DNA of 64,000 nt. Source: Apostichopus japonicus. Lineage: Eukaryota; Echinodermata; Holothuroidea; Aspidochirotida; Stichopodidae. Of this stretch, positions 47,640 through 61,839 are shown one piece after another. Where the stretch lies: NCBI RefSeq assembly GCF_037975245.1, contig NC_092579.1, positions 1,789,001-1,853,000 of the forward strand. The letters are read 5' to 3'. Position numbers and translations under genes: made by a program. Position 1 is the first letter of the stretch, and the number at the start of each line of letters is the position of its first letter. The notes under the pieces are model-generated. The model searched no databases. It was given only the letters and a program-made list of their open reading frames with translations, and was not told where the DNA came from.

Positions 47640-48490
47640 GTCAACCTTTATAACAAAACAACAAAACATATATATATATCATAAGATTGAAAGAATCAAC
47701 AAAGTACTTTACATAGCATTCAACTTCAAAACATAACAGGTCAGCGAGGCACTAAAGCAGGACTATGCTGTTATGCTGTTAATTTGTTTGTGGTATGATG
47801 TTCATTCACCCCTTGAGCCACTGCATGATCTTTGCAGATTTAAAGTGGCAGCATTCGTTTACTGGAAGGTGCCCTGTCAGGGTTTGAATAATTCAAGCAC
47901 ACCTAAGTATAACAAATACAGGATCCCCACAAGGGCGCATGGAATACTTTCCAGAGAACTGTATACATTCCCTCTTTTCTGATCCATGTTTTTTTTGGTA
48001 CCTTTAGGCTTGAAGTCACAACCAGACTATAAGCAATACCACCAAGTGCTAAAGCTTTCAAAGGGATTTGCCCTCTGGACCCTCACTAAGACTTTGCAAT
48101 ACCCTGCTGAGATATTGAATTTCTCAATGTCATACTGTAGATGAACTTTAGTGAAAAGAAGCTCGAGCAGCACTGAAGTTGGTTTCAAACTCGCTGTACA
48201 CCCCGTTGAAAAATGTTGAATGTGTATTCCTGATGCCATTCCTAACAAATATGGTAACTAAAGTAGTCTCTGCCATGACGGAAAGCACTTTTTTTCTATG
48301 ATGAAAACCTATGCTTTACTATGGCAGACACTACTTGTAAAACTGGCAGCCGGACTAGCCGTGGCTGACAAATTCTCCTTAAGCAGTGCCGGAAAGCTCC
48401 TCACTTGTGCTGATAAACCAAACGATATGTTTCCTTTTTCTTTACTTATAATTCTGAGGCAGCCTTGACCTAATGAGAGAGCAGTATGTG
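47640..48490. other. Region upstream of PIGQ, no gene recognised
   Basis: Open frames here (47773-47982 plus, 48027-48248 minus) show no family resemblance. The PIGQ promoter, and any 5' untranslated exon, should lie in this stretch or just beyond, but no TATA box or other core element can be assigned. Confidence 0.5.
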
Positions 48491-48511
48491 AATATGTTAT
48501 ACTAGTACTAG

Positions 48512-48996
48512 CATGGTCACTTCAAAGTTCGGACACCTAAGCCTTAAATCACCCCAAAACTAAATCTTCTGGTATAAATCACATGAAAATATACTTGATA
48601 TGGTGGGAGAAATTTGTTTTAGTACGATACACGGCCAAACTTTCTTTCCTGCAAACTGTTTTTACGTTGTTTTCCAAGAAGATTCTTCGTGATTGTGGAA
48701 CTGGTATTTCTTTGCTAGAGTATTGCGAAGTTCGGACACGCAACCCAGTGTGGCGCTGGTGATAAAATTGGCGGCGCAGTTGCTCTTTCAGTAATTATAA
48801 CAGACTTCATAGATCTTCGTCATTTTATTGACAAATATGTAAGTAATTTCTTGCACATGGGTCATTTTGGAGAGAAAATAACTGTAGCTTCGTACTTTTT
48901 GGTGAAATTTGGCTCTTCCTGTAGGTTTTCATGGTGAAATCGTGTATTTCTTAGGGTGTCCGAACTTCGCAGTATGCCGAACTTCGCAATACTGAC
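48512..48996. mobile_element. 485-bp MITE with inverted ends and 14-bp flanking direct repeats
   Basis: Identical TATACTAGTACTAG lies immediately on both sides (48498-48511 and 48997-49010). Left end: ACTTCAAAGTTCGGACACCTAAG. Reverse complement of right end: AGTATTGCGAAGTTCGGCAT and then GAAGTTCGGACACCCTAAG. A further internal copy, TATTGCGAAGTTCGGACACG, lies at about 48721-48741. No coding capacity. The 14-bp duplication is longer than usual for hAT (8) or Tc1 (2), so part of it may be a pre-existing repeat at the target. Confidence 0.82.
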
Positions 48997-49374
48997 TATA
49001 CTAGTACTAGGCCTACTAGCTTTGGCCTATATCCTGCTTCCAACTCCTAGTCCCTACATGGTGGGGTAGCTTGAAGAAGTCTATTCTGGAGACTGGAATT
49101 TGTTCTTGTAAAGTTGTAGCCAAATACTATTTCTATTTTAACCTAGTAGGAAGTACTACTACAACTACTATCCTTAGGATTTGGCGATGAAAGGTTCGTG
49201 AAGGGTCCTTCACCATGGAATCAGTGAAATGTTGGAAGAGGAATGAGCCTAGGACTCACCGTAGGCCTAGGCTATTATTAAATGTATGTGCAACTACATG
49301 GCCTAACATACATGGTTACCGTTAGGCCAATTAAGTCGGGCTTAGCCTGTTGTAGCATGTTGTTGTACTGCTTA

Positions 49375-50074
49375 CCAGTCAAAACGTCCCTTTACCAAAA
49401 CGTCCCCGTACCAAAACGTCCCCGCTTTTGGTCAAAACGTCCCCGTTGGTCAAAACGTCCCCGTTGGTCAAAACGTCCCCGTAAGTCAAAACGTCCCCGT
49501 CTATCACATTCATTCACAGTTGTGAATATATATTAATTTTAAGTTATAATTGGGCTAAGTTATCGGCATGCAAGTTGCATTACAGGCGCTAAATAAATAA
49601 CGAAGGACTATATCGTTTAATTATATTTGGTATGAACAAGGTATATGCTATATGTTTTTCAGTGAATTAACGAATTAAGGAAAACAAAAAATATTATACA
49701 AGAGGAATTAAAAAAGAATTTGGATGCGTTTACTGTACAATATATATAGCCTAATTTTTTAAAATGAGTGAAATCACTTTATTTTTACGTTTATTTTTAC
49801 GAAGTAAAATTATGTCACGGGTACGTGCCCCTGTTGATATTTGACATTTTGAAGTAAAAAATATATCTGTGTTTTCAACCTAAACTATACTTATCCTTAC
49901 TCTAATACTCTTTGATTTGAACTAAAAACATCCACACTTGCATTCCAACTGATTATAAGCGGGGACGTTTCGACTCACGGGGACGTTTTGACTGCGGGGA
50001 CGATTTGGTAAAAAGCGGGGACGTTTTGGTCTTAAAAAAGCGGGGACGTTTTGGTAAAGGGACGTTTTGACTGG
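49375..50074. mobile_element. 700-bp foldback element with subterminal arrays of AAAACGTCCCC
   Basis: The left end begins CCAGTCAAAACGTCCCTTTA and continues with seven copies of (C/T)(C/A)AAAACGTCCC(C)G to about 49500. The right end is the inverse: six copies of CGGGGACGTTTTG(A/G), ending GGGACGTTTTGACTGG at 50074. The interior (49510-49950) is AT-rich and non-coding. A target duplication is not clear. The terminal arrays could be transposase binding sites. The open frame through the left array (KRPR repeats) is not a gene. Confidence 0.85.
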
Positions 50075-50600
50075 ATACCGTTGTACTTATAGCCTTAACA
50101 TTAACTTAGGCCTTGGCTAACTCCTATTCCTAACGTTAAGTTAGTTAAACTACGGGCTACGGTACAGTACATGTTTCGTTCGATAAAATTAGGAGAATTT
50201 GGGCCTATGTGTCTTGAGTGCAAAATAACATGACATAGTCAAGTTCCTCACGGGAATGTTGAGGCAGGCTGGAATCGTCTAACGCAGTTGTTGACTCGTT
50301 GGCCCACTTTCTCCGTAGATTCGAAACTCCGTGTAAGTCATGTAGTATAGTATGCGCGCGTTAGGCTACACGCGTTACGTCTATCTCGTGCTGGTAATGT
50401 ACACAAAAATTGATACAGAAATTTCTGTGGTACTGTACTATACTGTGAACATGTTGTATTCCCCGGGTTGGATTTTCGTCCAACTAGTGTAATAATATGA
50501 TGGCGCTAGATCAAAATACATTTGATGAGTGACCTGGGTTTGTAAGTAAGATTTTACTATGCCAATTTCTAACAATATATTTGCTTTCACTTCAGCAAAA

Positions 50601-50846
50601 ATGGCGACGAACTGTGAAGACACGAAGGGCGAAAAGTTATCCCAGGCTACTATGGAAACTGAAGAAATAGGTCATAATGAAATTCAAAATGGTTACGGTT
50701 CTGAATGTCACTTAAGTTCCTCAAGGTGGGTTCGTCTCAACGTCGGAGGAACAACCTTTTTAACAACGAGTACAACGCTCTGTCGGGATCCCAAATCATT
50801 TCTGTGCAGGCTGTGCCAAGACGACCCTGATCTTAGCTCTGAAAAG
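50601..50846 (+). CDS. KCTD2/5/17-type BTB protein, first coding exon (partial gene)
   Basis: The exon encodes 82 residues and ends at GAAAAG|GTAACT (donor from 50847). After a variable acidic N-terminus it reads [20 protein letters not shown] and [22 protein letters not shown]. This is the start of the BTB/T1 domain and nearly identical to vertebrate KCTD5, KCTD2 and KCTD17, where the next exon normally continues with DETGAYLIDRDP. Family members form pentamers and act as cullin-3 ubiquitin-ligase adaptors. I chose ATG 50601 (AAAAATGG context) over 50559, because an acceptor-like TTTCACTTCAG ends at 50595. No later exon was found in the remaining 13 kb, so the gene probably continues beyond the window. 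It is divergent from PIGQ, 3 kb away. Confidence 0.9.
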
Positions 50847-53800
50847 GTAACTAGCCTAGCTCAAGTTGGTACATACTGTTGTATTCATAGCATAAGTTAG
50901 GCTAATATTGACTGAAATAATGTTAGGCCCAGACCTTTGACCAGAGGAAAATTGTTTTGTTGAAGGTGATCATATCTTAGTCCTAAATGTTGTTTAATTG
51001 CAGAATATTCCGCAACTCTTGAATCCCACAGATTATGAAATCCCTATTCTATAAACAATGTATTGTCGTTCTCGAAAAGCCAGTTGTGTGAGTTGAAGGG
51101 TATTCTGCAATTGGTCCAAGTTAGGCCTAGCCTACAGGCAACATTAGAAGGATGAGTAAAGCAAGACCACGAAAACTCAAACGTCAATTTCTTATTTTTG
51201 TCAAAATCTTAGCGAATCTCGAAGAAATATTTACAATGTTACTCACAAACAAAGTAGATGATTCCCATAACATTTCCTGAAATTTCGATCATAATCCATC
51301 CACTGGAAAACAAAAACACATCTTGATTAAAGTTGGACTTTTCAAGATACAAGGTTGCAAAGCTGCAGACTAGAAGTCGAACATCTAAACCAATATACCA
51401 AATCATCAATGTCACATTAAATTTACAAACACTTGTCATTGATACAGTATTTATTAGACAAAATGACTGAAAATGGGTGAAGTTAGGTGATTCAGTCAGA
51501 CAATAGTGTTTCCAATAAGGTAGGCAGTTTATCGAGATAGAATACCATGTTTTTTTAGTTGGGCCACGTTTTGTTTCTTTCGATCAAATACACTGGAATA
51601 CAACTAGAGAAATTACAAATTCTGTACTTTGTGATTTCATCGTCAGAAATTAAATATAAAAAGTTTCAGTTCCAAGGGTTGAAATACTTTTGTAGCTAAG
51701 AAAAAGCTTAAATTGATGTACCTCAAGGCAATTAAAAGTTATTCAACCCTAGTCATTCTTAGTGCTTACCTATAGACAAGAACATTCTAAATCTGATTAA
51801 TACGGAGGCATCCAGATGACTTTCAGTCAAATGTTGTCATTTCTGGCTAAGCACGGATATTTTCAATTGGCATTGAACATCAAGGCTTTTTGGCAATGTC
51901 ATAGTTTGGTTTGCTATATACCTATTCAGCTACTGTAGGCTATCCTACTACTAGTTACTATATTGTACTGTGTAGGCCACCATAGTGTAGGAACTATGTT
52001 AGGATGGTAGGCTCTATTGGTATAATATTTATATATTCTAACTTGATGATGCTAAGAGCACAGTTGTTCTCTTAGATTCCCATGTTGGTATTCAAAGTGG
52101 GGGTCGCGACCTTTTGTTTGGAGGGATTCCAAACAATTCAGAAGAACGGAGAAATTGCCGATATTTGTGGGAAAAAATGGAATAATCTTGAACATAAAAT
52201 TACATAAGAAACTGCAAAATATTATCATTACCATTAGCCTTTTGCACTAAAACACCCTTAATCATATAGTAATTTCTCATAGGGGAGGAGGATGGTGCTA
52301 CCTTGTAGAAACCTTCCACAAATCACACCAACAGCCACTGGAGTTTCACCAAGATGATCAAATGTGCAAATTGGAGTCTCCAAGCAAACAAGTTTGAAAA
52401 CCAGGGCTTTTGAAGACCACAGTTATGATGGTTGCTCTGATGTTGCTGTTAGGTGTGGTTCTAATCCTCAACTTAATGATTTCAACCATGGTTTGATCAA
52501 CGTTTACCAGATTGTGACACATTACACTGGAGTCAAAAATGTTGAGCCAAGAAAAAATGTCCATATCTTTGCACATGCATTTAAGTTGACAAATTATAAA
52601 TTTGGTAAATTAATTAAATTTTTCATGAAATTGCTGCCAAAAAGAGAGTGATGTTCCCTTCTGCTGTGTCAAACTTAAATGTTATAATTAAGGCTGTGAG
52701 GTAACATAATTATTACATTGGAAAAACAAACCTGTAAATAAACATCATGGCTAGTACAGTGTCTATAGAAATTCACTAGAACCCAGAACTGTATGTGTAT
52801 GCAAATTTTGCAGATACTCACTGGCTAGACCATAGAAAGAACATGTTACAGCTCAGTGCCATTCAAAAGTATTCTTAGATTCAAACTCAACAAATTTTTC
52901 CTACATTTGTACCAGGCTGTTTAGAACTTGAAGATACTGTATAGATTAAACTTCTACCAGTCGCTAGCTAGGCCTAACTAAGCACACATTATGAAGCAGC
53001 AAAGCGATTCCTGCAATTAGCCTTTAAAAGTATTTTGATTGGAGACTTCGAAAAGTCTATCTGTGAGTCAGTATAATAAAAAAAAAAAAATTGGTATTTA
53101 ATTCCCAAAACTATGGTTGTTGACTTTCATATATAAAGTCCTGATATTTGGCACTCCTAGCAGTGGGAGGGGGGGGAGGGGGGACTTCTTCCTTTGGAAT
53201 ACAAGTGCCTGGTGTAGGCCGTCATGATCTCGGCATAACTTTGTGAATGTTACAATCTAGTATAAAGTGACTTTGTTGTATATATGTAGAGTTATGTAAA
53301 CACAAGCCAAGAAAGAACATACGTTACAGACATAAATTTGGACCTCAATGCTGGTAGACCTCCAATCAGGCATTGTGGAGGTACAGTGGCACAATCAGCA
53401 TACATGGTTTGTGTATCTATGTATTGATTTTACAACCAAAAGGTGCTGGATTTGTATGTTTGTGTGACCGGTTCTTAATATGTACAGTTAGAAGGAAAAG
53501 AACAAAGCTACAGTAACATTGTTTCAATAAAAAAAGCTGACATCATTTACTCAGCTTTGAAGAAATGTTGCATTTTTAGGTTATTGATGAAATTGATAAA
53601 AATCTTCAACTAAAAACAATATGATTCATATTAATTTACATAAATTTGATCCATTGGCTTCTGACATACTGTATCTGTATACCAGCTACTGTACATATAC
53701 AATGCATATCATCCTGTTCCCATATTCAGTAATGTGGTATATAGATAGAAATAGCACCAAGGTTTTTGTGACTTGTAACAGAAAATAAATATTATTGATT

Positions 53801-55439
53801 TATAGGTTTGTGTATGTCCCAGTAATATACATGTATACAGCTGTAGACTGCAGTATATATTGCACTGTAATAGTGGTCTTGAAATGATTTTGAGCTCAGA
53901 TATCTTCTTTTTTGTTATTCCCTTGCAATTAGCATGACGGCATCTCTATCACAATCAGTGATTGTTGGATACAGTAAGTCATGTGATCATATGGAATACA
54001 TGTCATTAATCTATCCCTTTAATATTTAACTTCCCTTCTAAAGAGCAACCCTGGAGATGTTTCCCAGAACTCTCTAGGCTTTTATTTCAGTCAGTTTGAG
54101 AGATCCAGTTTCCCCACACCTATATATATATAAATAACCAGTTAAGAAATTGTTTAAGCATGTTTGATTTACTATGTATGTACACGTTACTATCTTGACA
54201 GAAATTACAGAATCAGGTGTTCTTTTCTAGATAGTACACTTGTACTGTAGGCGAAGTTTACAGTACTTGGAATATTAGACAGAACTTTGTTAATTACAAA
54301 TAGTCATTATACTTAAGAGATGTTCTGATTCGAGCAGCAAGACATTTTTGGAAAAGACCTTGACAATTTTGCAAAAAGCAACTCAAATGAGACTCTTTAT
54401 GAAATATTAAAGTATGTAAGTACTGTGAATTTCCCCTTTCACTCTTTGGAACAACTCTGTAATTATTAGTGTGCACAGGAGGATAACGTCTAGGGTCTGC
54501 TTAAATCCTGCCAATGATTGTTAACCATGTAAAATTACATCCCATAAAAGATAAAAGTCTCTTTCAAGGTTGTTAAATTTGTGTCTAGGCCTTGGAAAGA
54601 TCTGATATATTTCTCCAATCAGGTCTCAAAATCATTACTTATTAAGTAAAGGCAATCTATACACAATTATCTTTACACAATTTTTCATATATTTGAACTT
54701 GAGTACTTTCCTCTTAAGAGAAAGAGGGAGTGAAAGTTGAAAATGTTCTACTCTTGAATTTGAAGAGTTCTAGATGTTAGAGCCTTCTTTTCCTCTAAGT
54801 GTTAACTCCTCTGAAATCCACTTACAGGACAAGATGTGTATTTTGTACCCTCTACTGTGCCCGACGCTATGGAAAGACCATCACACCATTTATTTCCTTT
54901 AATTTCATAATAAAAATAAAACGCTGGCTGAATGTAAACATTCCAAAACAGGATGTTGATTGTCACTATTTATATAGTGACCAAAGTGGCTATATAGTAA
55001 CATGCTAGAAATTACAGTACCTGGGCTAAATAATTTCTAGAAGATGACATAGGCTGTTGTGTAGTACTGTATTTAGCTGCTTCTTACAATGAAATTAAGG
55101 TCTTACTGGAAGAGATAACTTTAGAGTTGAACTGTGTGCTGTCACCTGACAGGAAATCACACTCATTAGATATCCTTGTAGAGGTTTCCAACCGCTGTAG
55201 TGCTATCAGGACACTATTGTACAGATACAGTACAGCGGTATGTACACAGTACTAAGGTCATCAAATGTGACCTGCTAATTTCAGAAGGTCTTACAGGTTG
55301 ACCTAGCAGTGATTGCCACAGAGGTATAGTTGTCTGCTTTATGATAACAATGTTTTAAAAGCAGAATAGTGAACATGGAGGAAAGAATGACAGGAACTAG
55401 GTCAACTTTAGTAATTAACTTAAAGGACACTTGTGATAC

Positions 55440-55860
55440 ACCATTAAGTACTGTACATGATATTATAACAAGCAGAGCTACAGACTTTAGCATGCAAATC
55501 TCATTGTACAAATTCAGGTCTGTCAAGATTGTACTGTACATGTTACAGGTACAGCCTGTACTGTATGTACTCAGCCGTACTGCATACTATGATTTGCTCA
55601 GTAATGTGTTACAGTACAGCTTGATATTACAGCTATTCAGTGTACAGATTTACAGTATCATGATAGTACATACACACATACAGCCTGTACTATACACACT
55701 CTACCATACTGTATTAACTATGAGCTCCACAGTAATGTGTTACAGTACAGCTTGATATTGCAGCTATTCAGCATACTATACAGGTACAGTATGAGAATTG
55801 TACATGACACTTACATCCTGTACTCTACGCACAATAAAACAGGTACATTACTGTACACAT
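55440..55860. repeat. Cluster of TACTGTA/TACAGTA heptamers
   Basis: About nine heptamers within 420 bp, often nested in palindromes such as GTACTGTACATG and ATTACTGTACAC. Parts of the segment are also duplicated: TAATGTGTTACAGTACAGCT, continuing as TGATATT(A/G)CAGCTATTCAG, occurs at about 55603 and 55733. No coding or RNA gene is evident. Confidence 0.65.
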
Positions 55861-56933
55861 AGAGTTCATTGACTTATAAGAGAACGGCAGGAGAGTCAAT
55901 GGTGTGGGTCAACCTGTTAAGTTCACAGAAAGAGAGATTTTTCTCCAAGTTCATTTTTGAGCAGTAGTGTATGTGGCAGGAACACTTAGGTAAAAGGCAG
56001 TTTCAACAATCCTCATCCTAACATCTAGACAATTTTTTTTTTTCCTTCTCCTCAAGAGGTCAAAATCTCAGTTCATTATACTGACATCATAGATATGTCC
56101 ACTTGAGTACTTGGACCAGCCTTCCCAACATATAATTTTTTAAATATTTTTTTGATCATCTGTTGGTGAAGGAGAACTCTTACAGTAAAACACACTGATA
56201 TCCTGACGTTTGGTAAAACTCTAGTTCTTGATGGAATTACAATAAAGCTTGTCAGTTGTCTGTGTATTCAATGGCCTATGCCGTTGTTCAGATGCTCTGC
56301 AAACAGCGAAACTAAAACTCCCAACATAAGTAATTAGAAGGCGAATAAAGGATACCTGAAAAGTGAAAGTAAAACAACACACAAAATAAATTTACTGACA
56401 GTACTAAATGTAACAAATTATATACTTAAGACTTTTGATTGAAAAATGGTTGAACCTTTACTTTTATCAAACTTTACTTCTCAGGTTGGGTTTAGGGAAG
56501 GTCACTTGCCAGAAGTGATAGTATATATGTTGTTCTACTGTAGGCGTGTAACAAGATCTTAATACTAAAGCATTTGAGACAATTATCATGGTATTGTTTG
56601 GAGTTAAGAAAAAGAACTTTGTGATCAGGTAAATTAGTTAATACTTTGTTAAAGAGCTGTGTATGAAGCAAATTAAAGATTGGTTTGTAATTGTACATTA
56701 AAAATTAAATGCTGCATGTAAGTCAAACAAAATTGCAAAATTTTAACACAAGTTTCTCATTCTGTCTTCAAAGTTTGATTTCAAATGTATCTGCAGTACG
56801 TACAGGTGTAGACATACTGTAAAAAACATCCAGTACAAAATACTGTAGGCCTACCCTTTGACAAGAACTTGTCATTGAAACCACAAATCAATTATTTTAC
56901 CATTTAACACCCTATTCAAGTTGCTTAGGATAT

Positions 56934-57105
56934 CAAGTTACAGGGGGTGGGATATTCTTCCATGTTACAGGGGGTGGGGATTGGGATATTCTACCACGTT
57001 ACAGGGGGTGGGGATTGGGATATTCTACCATGTTACAGGGGGTGGGGATTGGGATATTCTACCACACTACATGGGGTGGGGATTGGGGTATTCTACCAAG
57101 TGATA
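56934..57105 (+). repeat. Minisatellite, ~36-bp GGGGTGGGGATTGGGATATT unit, five copies
   Basis: Units read GTTACAGGGGGTGGGGATTG then GGATATTCTACCA(C/T). The first copy is shorter (GGGGGTGGGATATTC) and the last is diverged (ACTACATGGGGTGG). The plus strand is G-rich, with several GGGG runs per unit, so quadruplex formation is conceivable. The 60-codon frame across it is a by-product of the 36-bp period. Confidence 0.88.
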
Positions 57106-60100
57106 CTGTAGATCGTGTAAGTGTTTTCCTCAATTAGGCTTGCCTACAGTGTGTGAATGAAGTCTGTGGTAGCTTGGCTGTACTGCCCAACCACTGCCAA
57201 CTGTTACAGAGTTGCTTTATCTAGTCTTCCTACACTGTCAGGAAACTTTAGTCTGTATTCAACAGACCAGAGAACTTGACAAATGTTGATTGCAATCTTT
57301 TAAAATAATTTTAAAGATATATGCGGGTCACACATGTACAGTATATATATCTTGACTTGAACTAATAATAATAATAATCAATCTGCCAAATTATTCTGGG
57401 TAAGATAAAAAAAACTATAAAAAAATGGTAGATTTGACCTAACTGTATTTACAGTTAAACACACATAGAGCACAGTACACTGTAAATTATTACTAGTAAA
57501 CGACTACCGTATATATATATATATACTGTATTGCCATACATAGCACAGTATAGATGACTACATCAATATCTCTGTAGTTTCCAAAGAATCTGAATTCTTA
57601 TCGTGTATTAATTATGGAAATAGTTTCAGTATATACGCTAAGTTAACACTGAGTTGTTCATATATGTTTTGGTTTCTATGTTTTCTCACTTCACTTTCTT
57701 TTTCCTTTTGTGAGTATATTTCTCTGTCTCAATTTGGGAAACAATGAAATTAATGGTACTGTATTGTGGAAAATTGAAACAAGATTCTACACCTTTACTG
57801 ACAGAGACTTACAATGTTTCTGGCCTACAAGTACAATATCTCATCCCACCTGCAATGATAGAGCTTTTCAACACTTCAACCCTTACAGTACACAACTGCC
57901 CAAAATCAAGTTCCAGCGTCCTACCATTCCTTCTCCTTTTATAGACACTGTGCACTTCCCCCCTTCCCCCTTTCCTATCCTGATCCCCTTCTAACACCCT
58001 ATTTCTTTTTGAGCAATCATATTTTATTGTCTGCCATGGATTTACTGTAACTTGTTCTACTGTACAATAGTTGTCTGACATTCAAACATCTTCCATTTTC
58101 TTGGACAATGAAATATCAATATTCATTTCCTTTTGCATGCATATATTGCTGTCGGTACTGACTTATTGTTAACTGCACAGTACAGTATGTGTCTGTTGTG
58201 TGTAATTGTCACTATGAGTCTGGTGGTGGAAACTTAAAGCAGTATCGTAGTAAAAAATGAATTCATTAGATTCTCTCATCTCATACAGTCTGTCACATTC
58301 CTACAAGTTTGTAAGATTTCAGTCTTACCTACCATACAAGAATTGGTAACATGTGGGCACCTGGAGACCCACTTTGTCATCACTGCCCAGTGCCCACAGC
58401 CTCTTGCTGTTGAATCTTCCTTTGAGGCTTCTACGTACAGGTGTATAGTACATAAAGTACCCACAACTTATGCTTGACACTCACTGTAGTGGCTAGATTG
58501 ACCTGACTGACCTCTTATGGTGACCGGTCACCTTTGATCAACCTTCGTCCTCATTCTACCATCTAAAGTGTCTAATCGGTGGATGTAAGTGCTGCATCCT
58601 ACAGCACAGAAATTGCTGTTTGGTAGGTCCAATACTTCACAAAATGAAAGAAATATATACATTTCTACAGTACTTTATTTTTTGTCTGGAGGAGTGAACC
58701 CAACTATCATCATTACCTTTAATAAATTATGCTAGTGTTTAATACAACAAACAATTGCCCCAAAGAATCTTGTATCCTTTTGGGGATGGGGGATTGGGTG
58801 GAGGATGAAGGTTTAAATGTTTCATAGACAGTGTCCTGTCATGTTGTCAATGTTTAAATACTGTCATACTGTGGTGCCATTAAGAAGTGAAACCTTTTAA
58901 CCATTCATATTTTCAAGTTACAGAACATGAACAGTGTTGTTAGTGCAGAAAATGTCATTACTAGCTCATATAACAACAAAAAACTCAATTATTTTAGGCT
59001 CACAATTGGCAATTTAACCATATATTTCAAGTAAATTTAAAGCAGTGAATAAGGAAAGTAATTTCAGGTATGAGTGTTCCAAATGCCCTTGAATGATGTC
59101 ATAATTCGACATGCTCAAGTCTCTGGTCTCTTCAGTAACATCATAGTACTCCATGGTACAGTATCGCTGAAAATGGAATGAGATTTTTCTCAGAGCTCTG
59201 CATTAGTAGAGTGATCCTGTCTCTGTTGGCAACCGGATCAATGTTGATGGCTTGATTTACTTCTCCTTTAATTAATCAACGTGAGATTTGTCTTGCTTTG
59301 CAGGAAGTACCTGTGCTGTACATTCGCCAATTATCTGTACAGTCAGCAAGTATTTTTCTTTGTTGTATGATAAAGTATATATGTGTATTATTAACTATAA
59401 ATAGAACCTACTTAAATTGGATATGAAAATTTCATTGTAACAGAATTTTACTGTTAACAACCAACAATAAAATCCACATTGTATTGGTCATTGTATGTGT
59501 GCAATAACTGGATTACCTTTTTTCTTTCATGGGTGTTCATTGACTCTTAGTCTTTAACCAAATATTTAACAATGGATTTGAAACTTCAGTTTCAAGTTTA
59601 TAAACAAACTTTTCAAAGTGATCGGCCATCTTTCATATTTATCTCTCTCTAATTCATCTGTTGATGTACTGTACATAAATTTCAACTGACCATTATACTA
59701 AACCACTTCACTAAATGGGTTTACTTTTACTACCCTGATATAGAACATTGCAGGTATTTTTTTTTCTTTCTTTTTCAAATTTTCATTTTCACTTGATACA
59801 TGTACAGTACATGTGAAAATGAATTACATCGTCAGTGACACCTTCAGCAATGGAGCAGTGAAACTAGTGTTAAATACTGTTGCTGATATGTAATGTATTG
59901 TACATGGTATGTACTGTATGGTATGTACATGTGTCCTGCAGTACTAACATGCATTGTAACTTGTATAACAAACAGAGATCTGATGAACTCTAGTAATACT
60001 TAGTTTGTTACCTCAAGTCTGGAAAATACATGATTTAACTCGATTACAGGATTCGGTCTCCAAGTCCTTTGACCGATACAGTAGATATTATGGACATTCA

Positions 60101-61839
60101 TTCTCCCGTTATACACTGACTGTTCACAAAGTTAACTTAATGAAGCGGTCAAGTTGCATTTACCATGCTCCACTATTACCTGAATTTGGCTTCTTTATTC
60201 ACATAGATTCAGAAAGACTGAAAGGTGATGGGTATCGTCCCTGAGGAGGGTCGATAGGTGTACAGTGCTAAAATGTTAATTAGTGAATATACTGGGTAGA
60301 TGGGAAAGTGTATTCGATATAGTGGAGACACGGTACCTGTTGATTACCCAACCCTGGGAGTTTGGGGGTATTTTATCCAGGTTGGTCTTTGAGGGTCAGA
60401 ATAAAGTTGTTTTTTTTATGGGGCTTTAAGCAACCTGATTTTGCCCTTAAGTAGTACTGTACTTAACATGAATATTTGCTCATCTCTTTTTGAAGCCACA
60501 AAAGCACAGTATAAAGGTTAAAGGATGTGCACTCGATATTGAAGAAAACATAGCCTGAAATTTCATGATCAGATAACCAGAATTACTGGATTTTGAAAGC
60601 AATAGTGAAAAGTACAGTACCTACAGTATGTACTACTGTACTGTAGGTCAGTCAAATTAATATTCAGTCATGGAAAACCTGCAAAACATAAACAGTTTGT
60701 GCATGGGCACAAGGTAAGTATTATAATATAAAACCTTGAATGATTTGACATGGAGGAGGAATCACTCTGCCAGTGGCTTGTCATAAAATTGTAATGTAGC
60801 TGCATTAGAGTACAGTATGTGTAATAAACCCAAATTAGCTTGAATGATTACAACTTACAGCACTTACATGATGTCATGACTCATGGCAGTATGAATGTAT
60901 TTCTGTTGGCCTTGAATATCACTTGAAGGCAGCACTGTTTATAGTGTCAAATTAGTAAACTTGAGAAATAATTTTATACAGTGCAGAATTTTTGTGCAAG
61001 AATGCAGAGTGTCTGATCCCATAATGAATTGTATTAAAGGTACCATTAAGAACTTACCTAAGTACGGTAAATCATTCTAGGTGCAGGGTATTTTTTTTTG
61101 TATAAAAGAGCATAATTAATAGCTGAATAACAGCCTGATCCTAGATATATGTGCAGTTTTATTGCCATTGTATGAAGTACAGTACCACCATGCTGGTAGT
61201 GTGTATGTATAGTCTGTTCTGATCAATGTAGCTTCCGTTTGTTGAACCAAGAGCATTAAATTTATTGTACTGTTGTACAAACTCTACTTATAGCTACTGT
61301 AGTCATACTATAGAAGCAGCCATTTTGAAAAGTCTTAACATATAACTACATTGTTCTTGTAACATATATGTAGGACTGACAATAAAAATGGCCAGGGATT
61401 GGGAGAAACAGCCCAGGGTCAATAAGAGAGACCGGAGACATGGAGTGAAAAAGAATTCATTCTCATTCTCATCTTTATATACTTAAAGAAAAGGGGGCGA
61501 AAAGCAAGGAGGTGATTCACTGACAAATTTGTGTACTGTAGGTCCGACCTGGCTCTCAATACCCCTGAACATACAGTATGAGGTAGGAGTTATATTGTGG
61601 AGTTTGGTACTAAATTTACAAGACTTACATCTAATGCTGCACATTGAGATACAATACCTACTGTACTGTTAGAATGGTAAGCCAGGGAAATATTTACCGG
61701 TTATCACATCCGGAAAATGCTAAAAATGGGAAACTTGTCATAGAAGCAAAAAGATGTTAAGAACTGTTTGTATACTGTACCTGACACAACATGATATTAC
61801 TTTTAAACAGACCAAATTCAAGAACCTTCAAAGCTACTG

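Noticed and set aside
49282-49536. Arginine/lysine-rich frame with KRPR repeats
   Set aside because: Translates the AAAACGTCCCC array of a foldback element; nothing suggests a gene.
55369-55755. 128-codon open frame
   Set aside because: Low-complexity sequence dense in TACTGTA/TACAGTA, no domain; probably intronic.
60005-60244. 79-codon frame with plausible composition
   Set aside because: Does not match the KCTD continuation or any family I recognise, and no convincing splice sites frame it.
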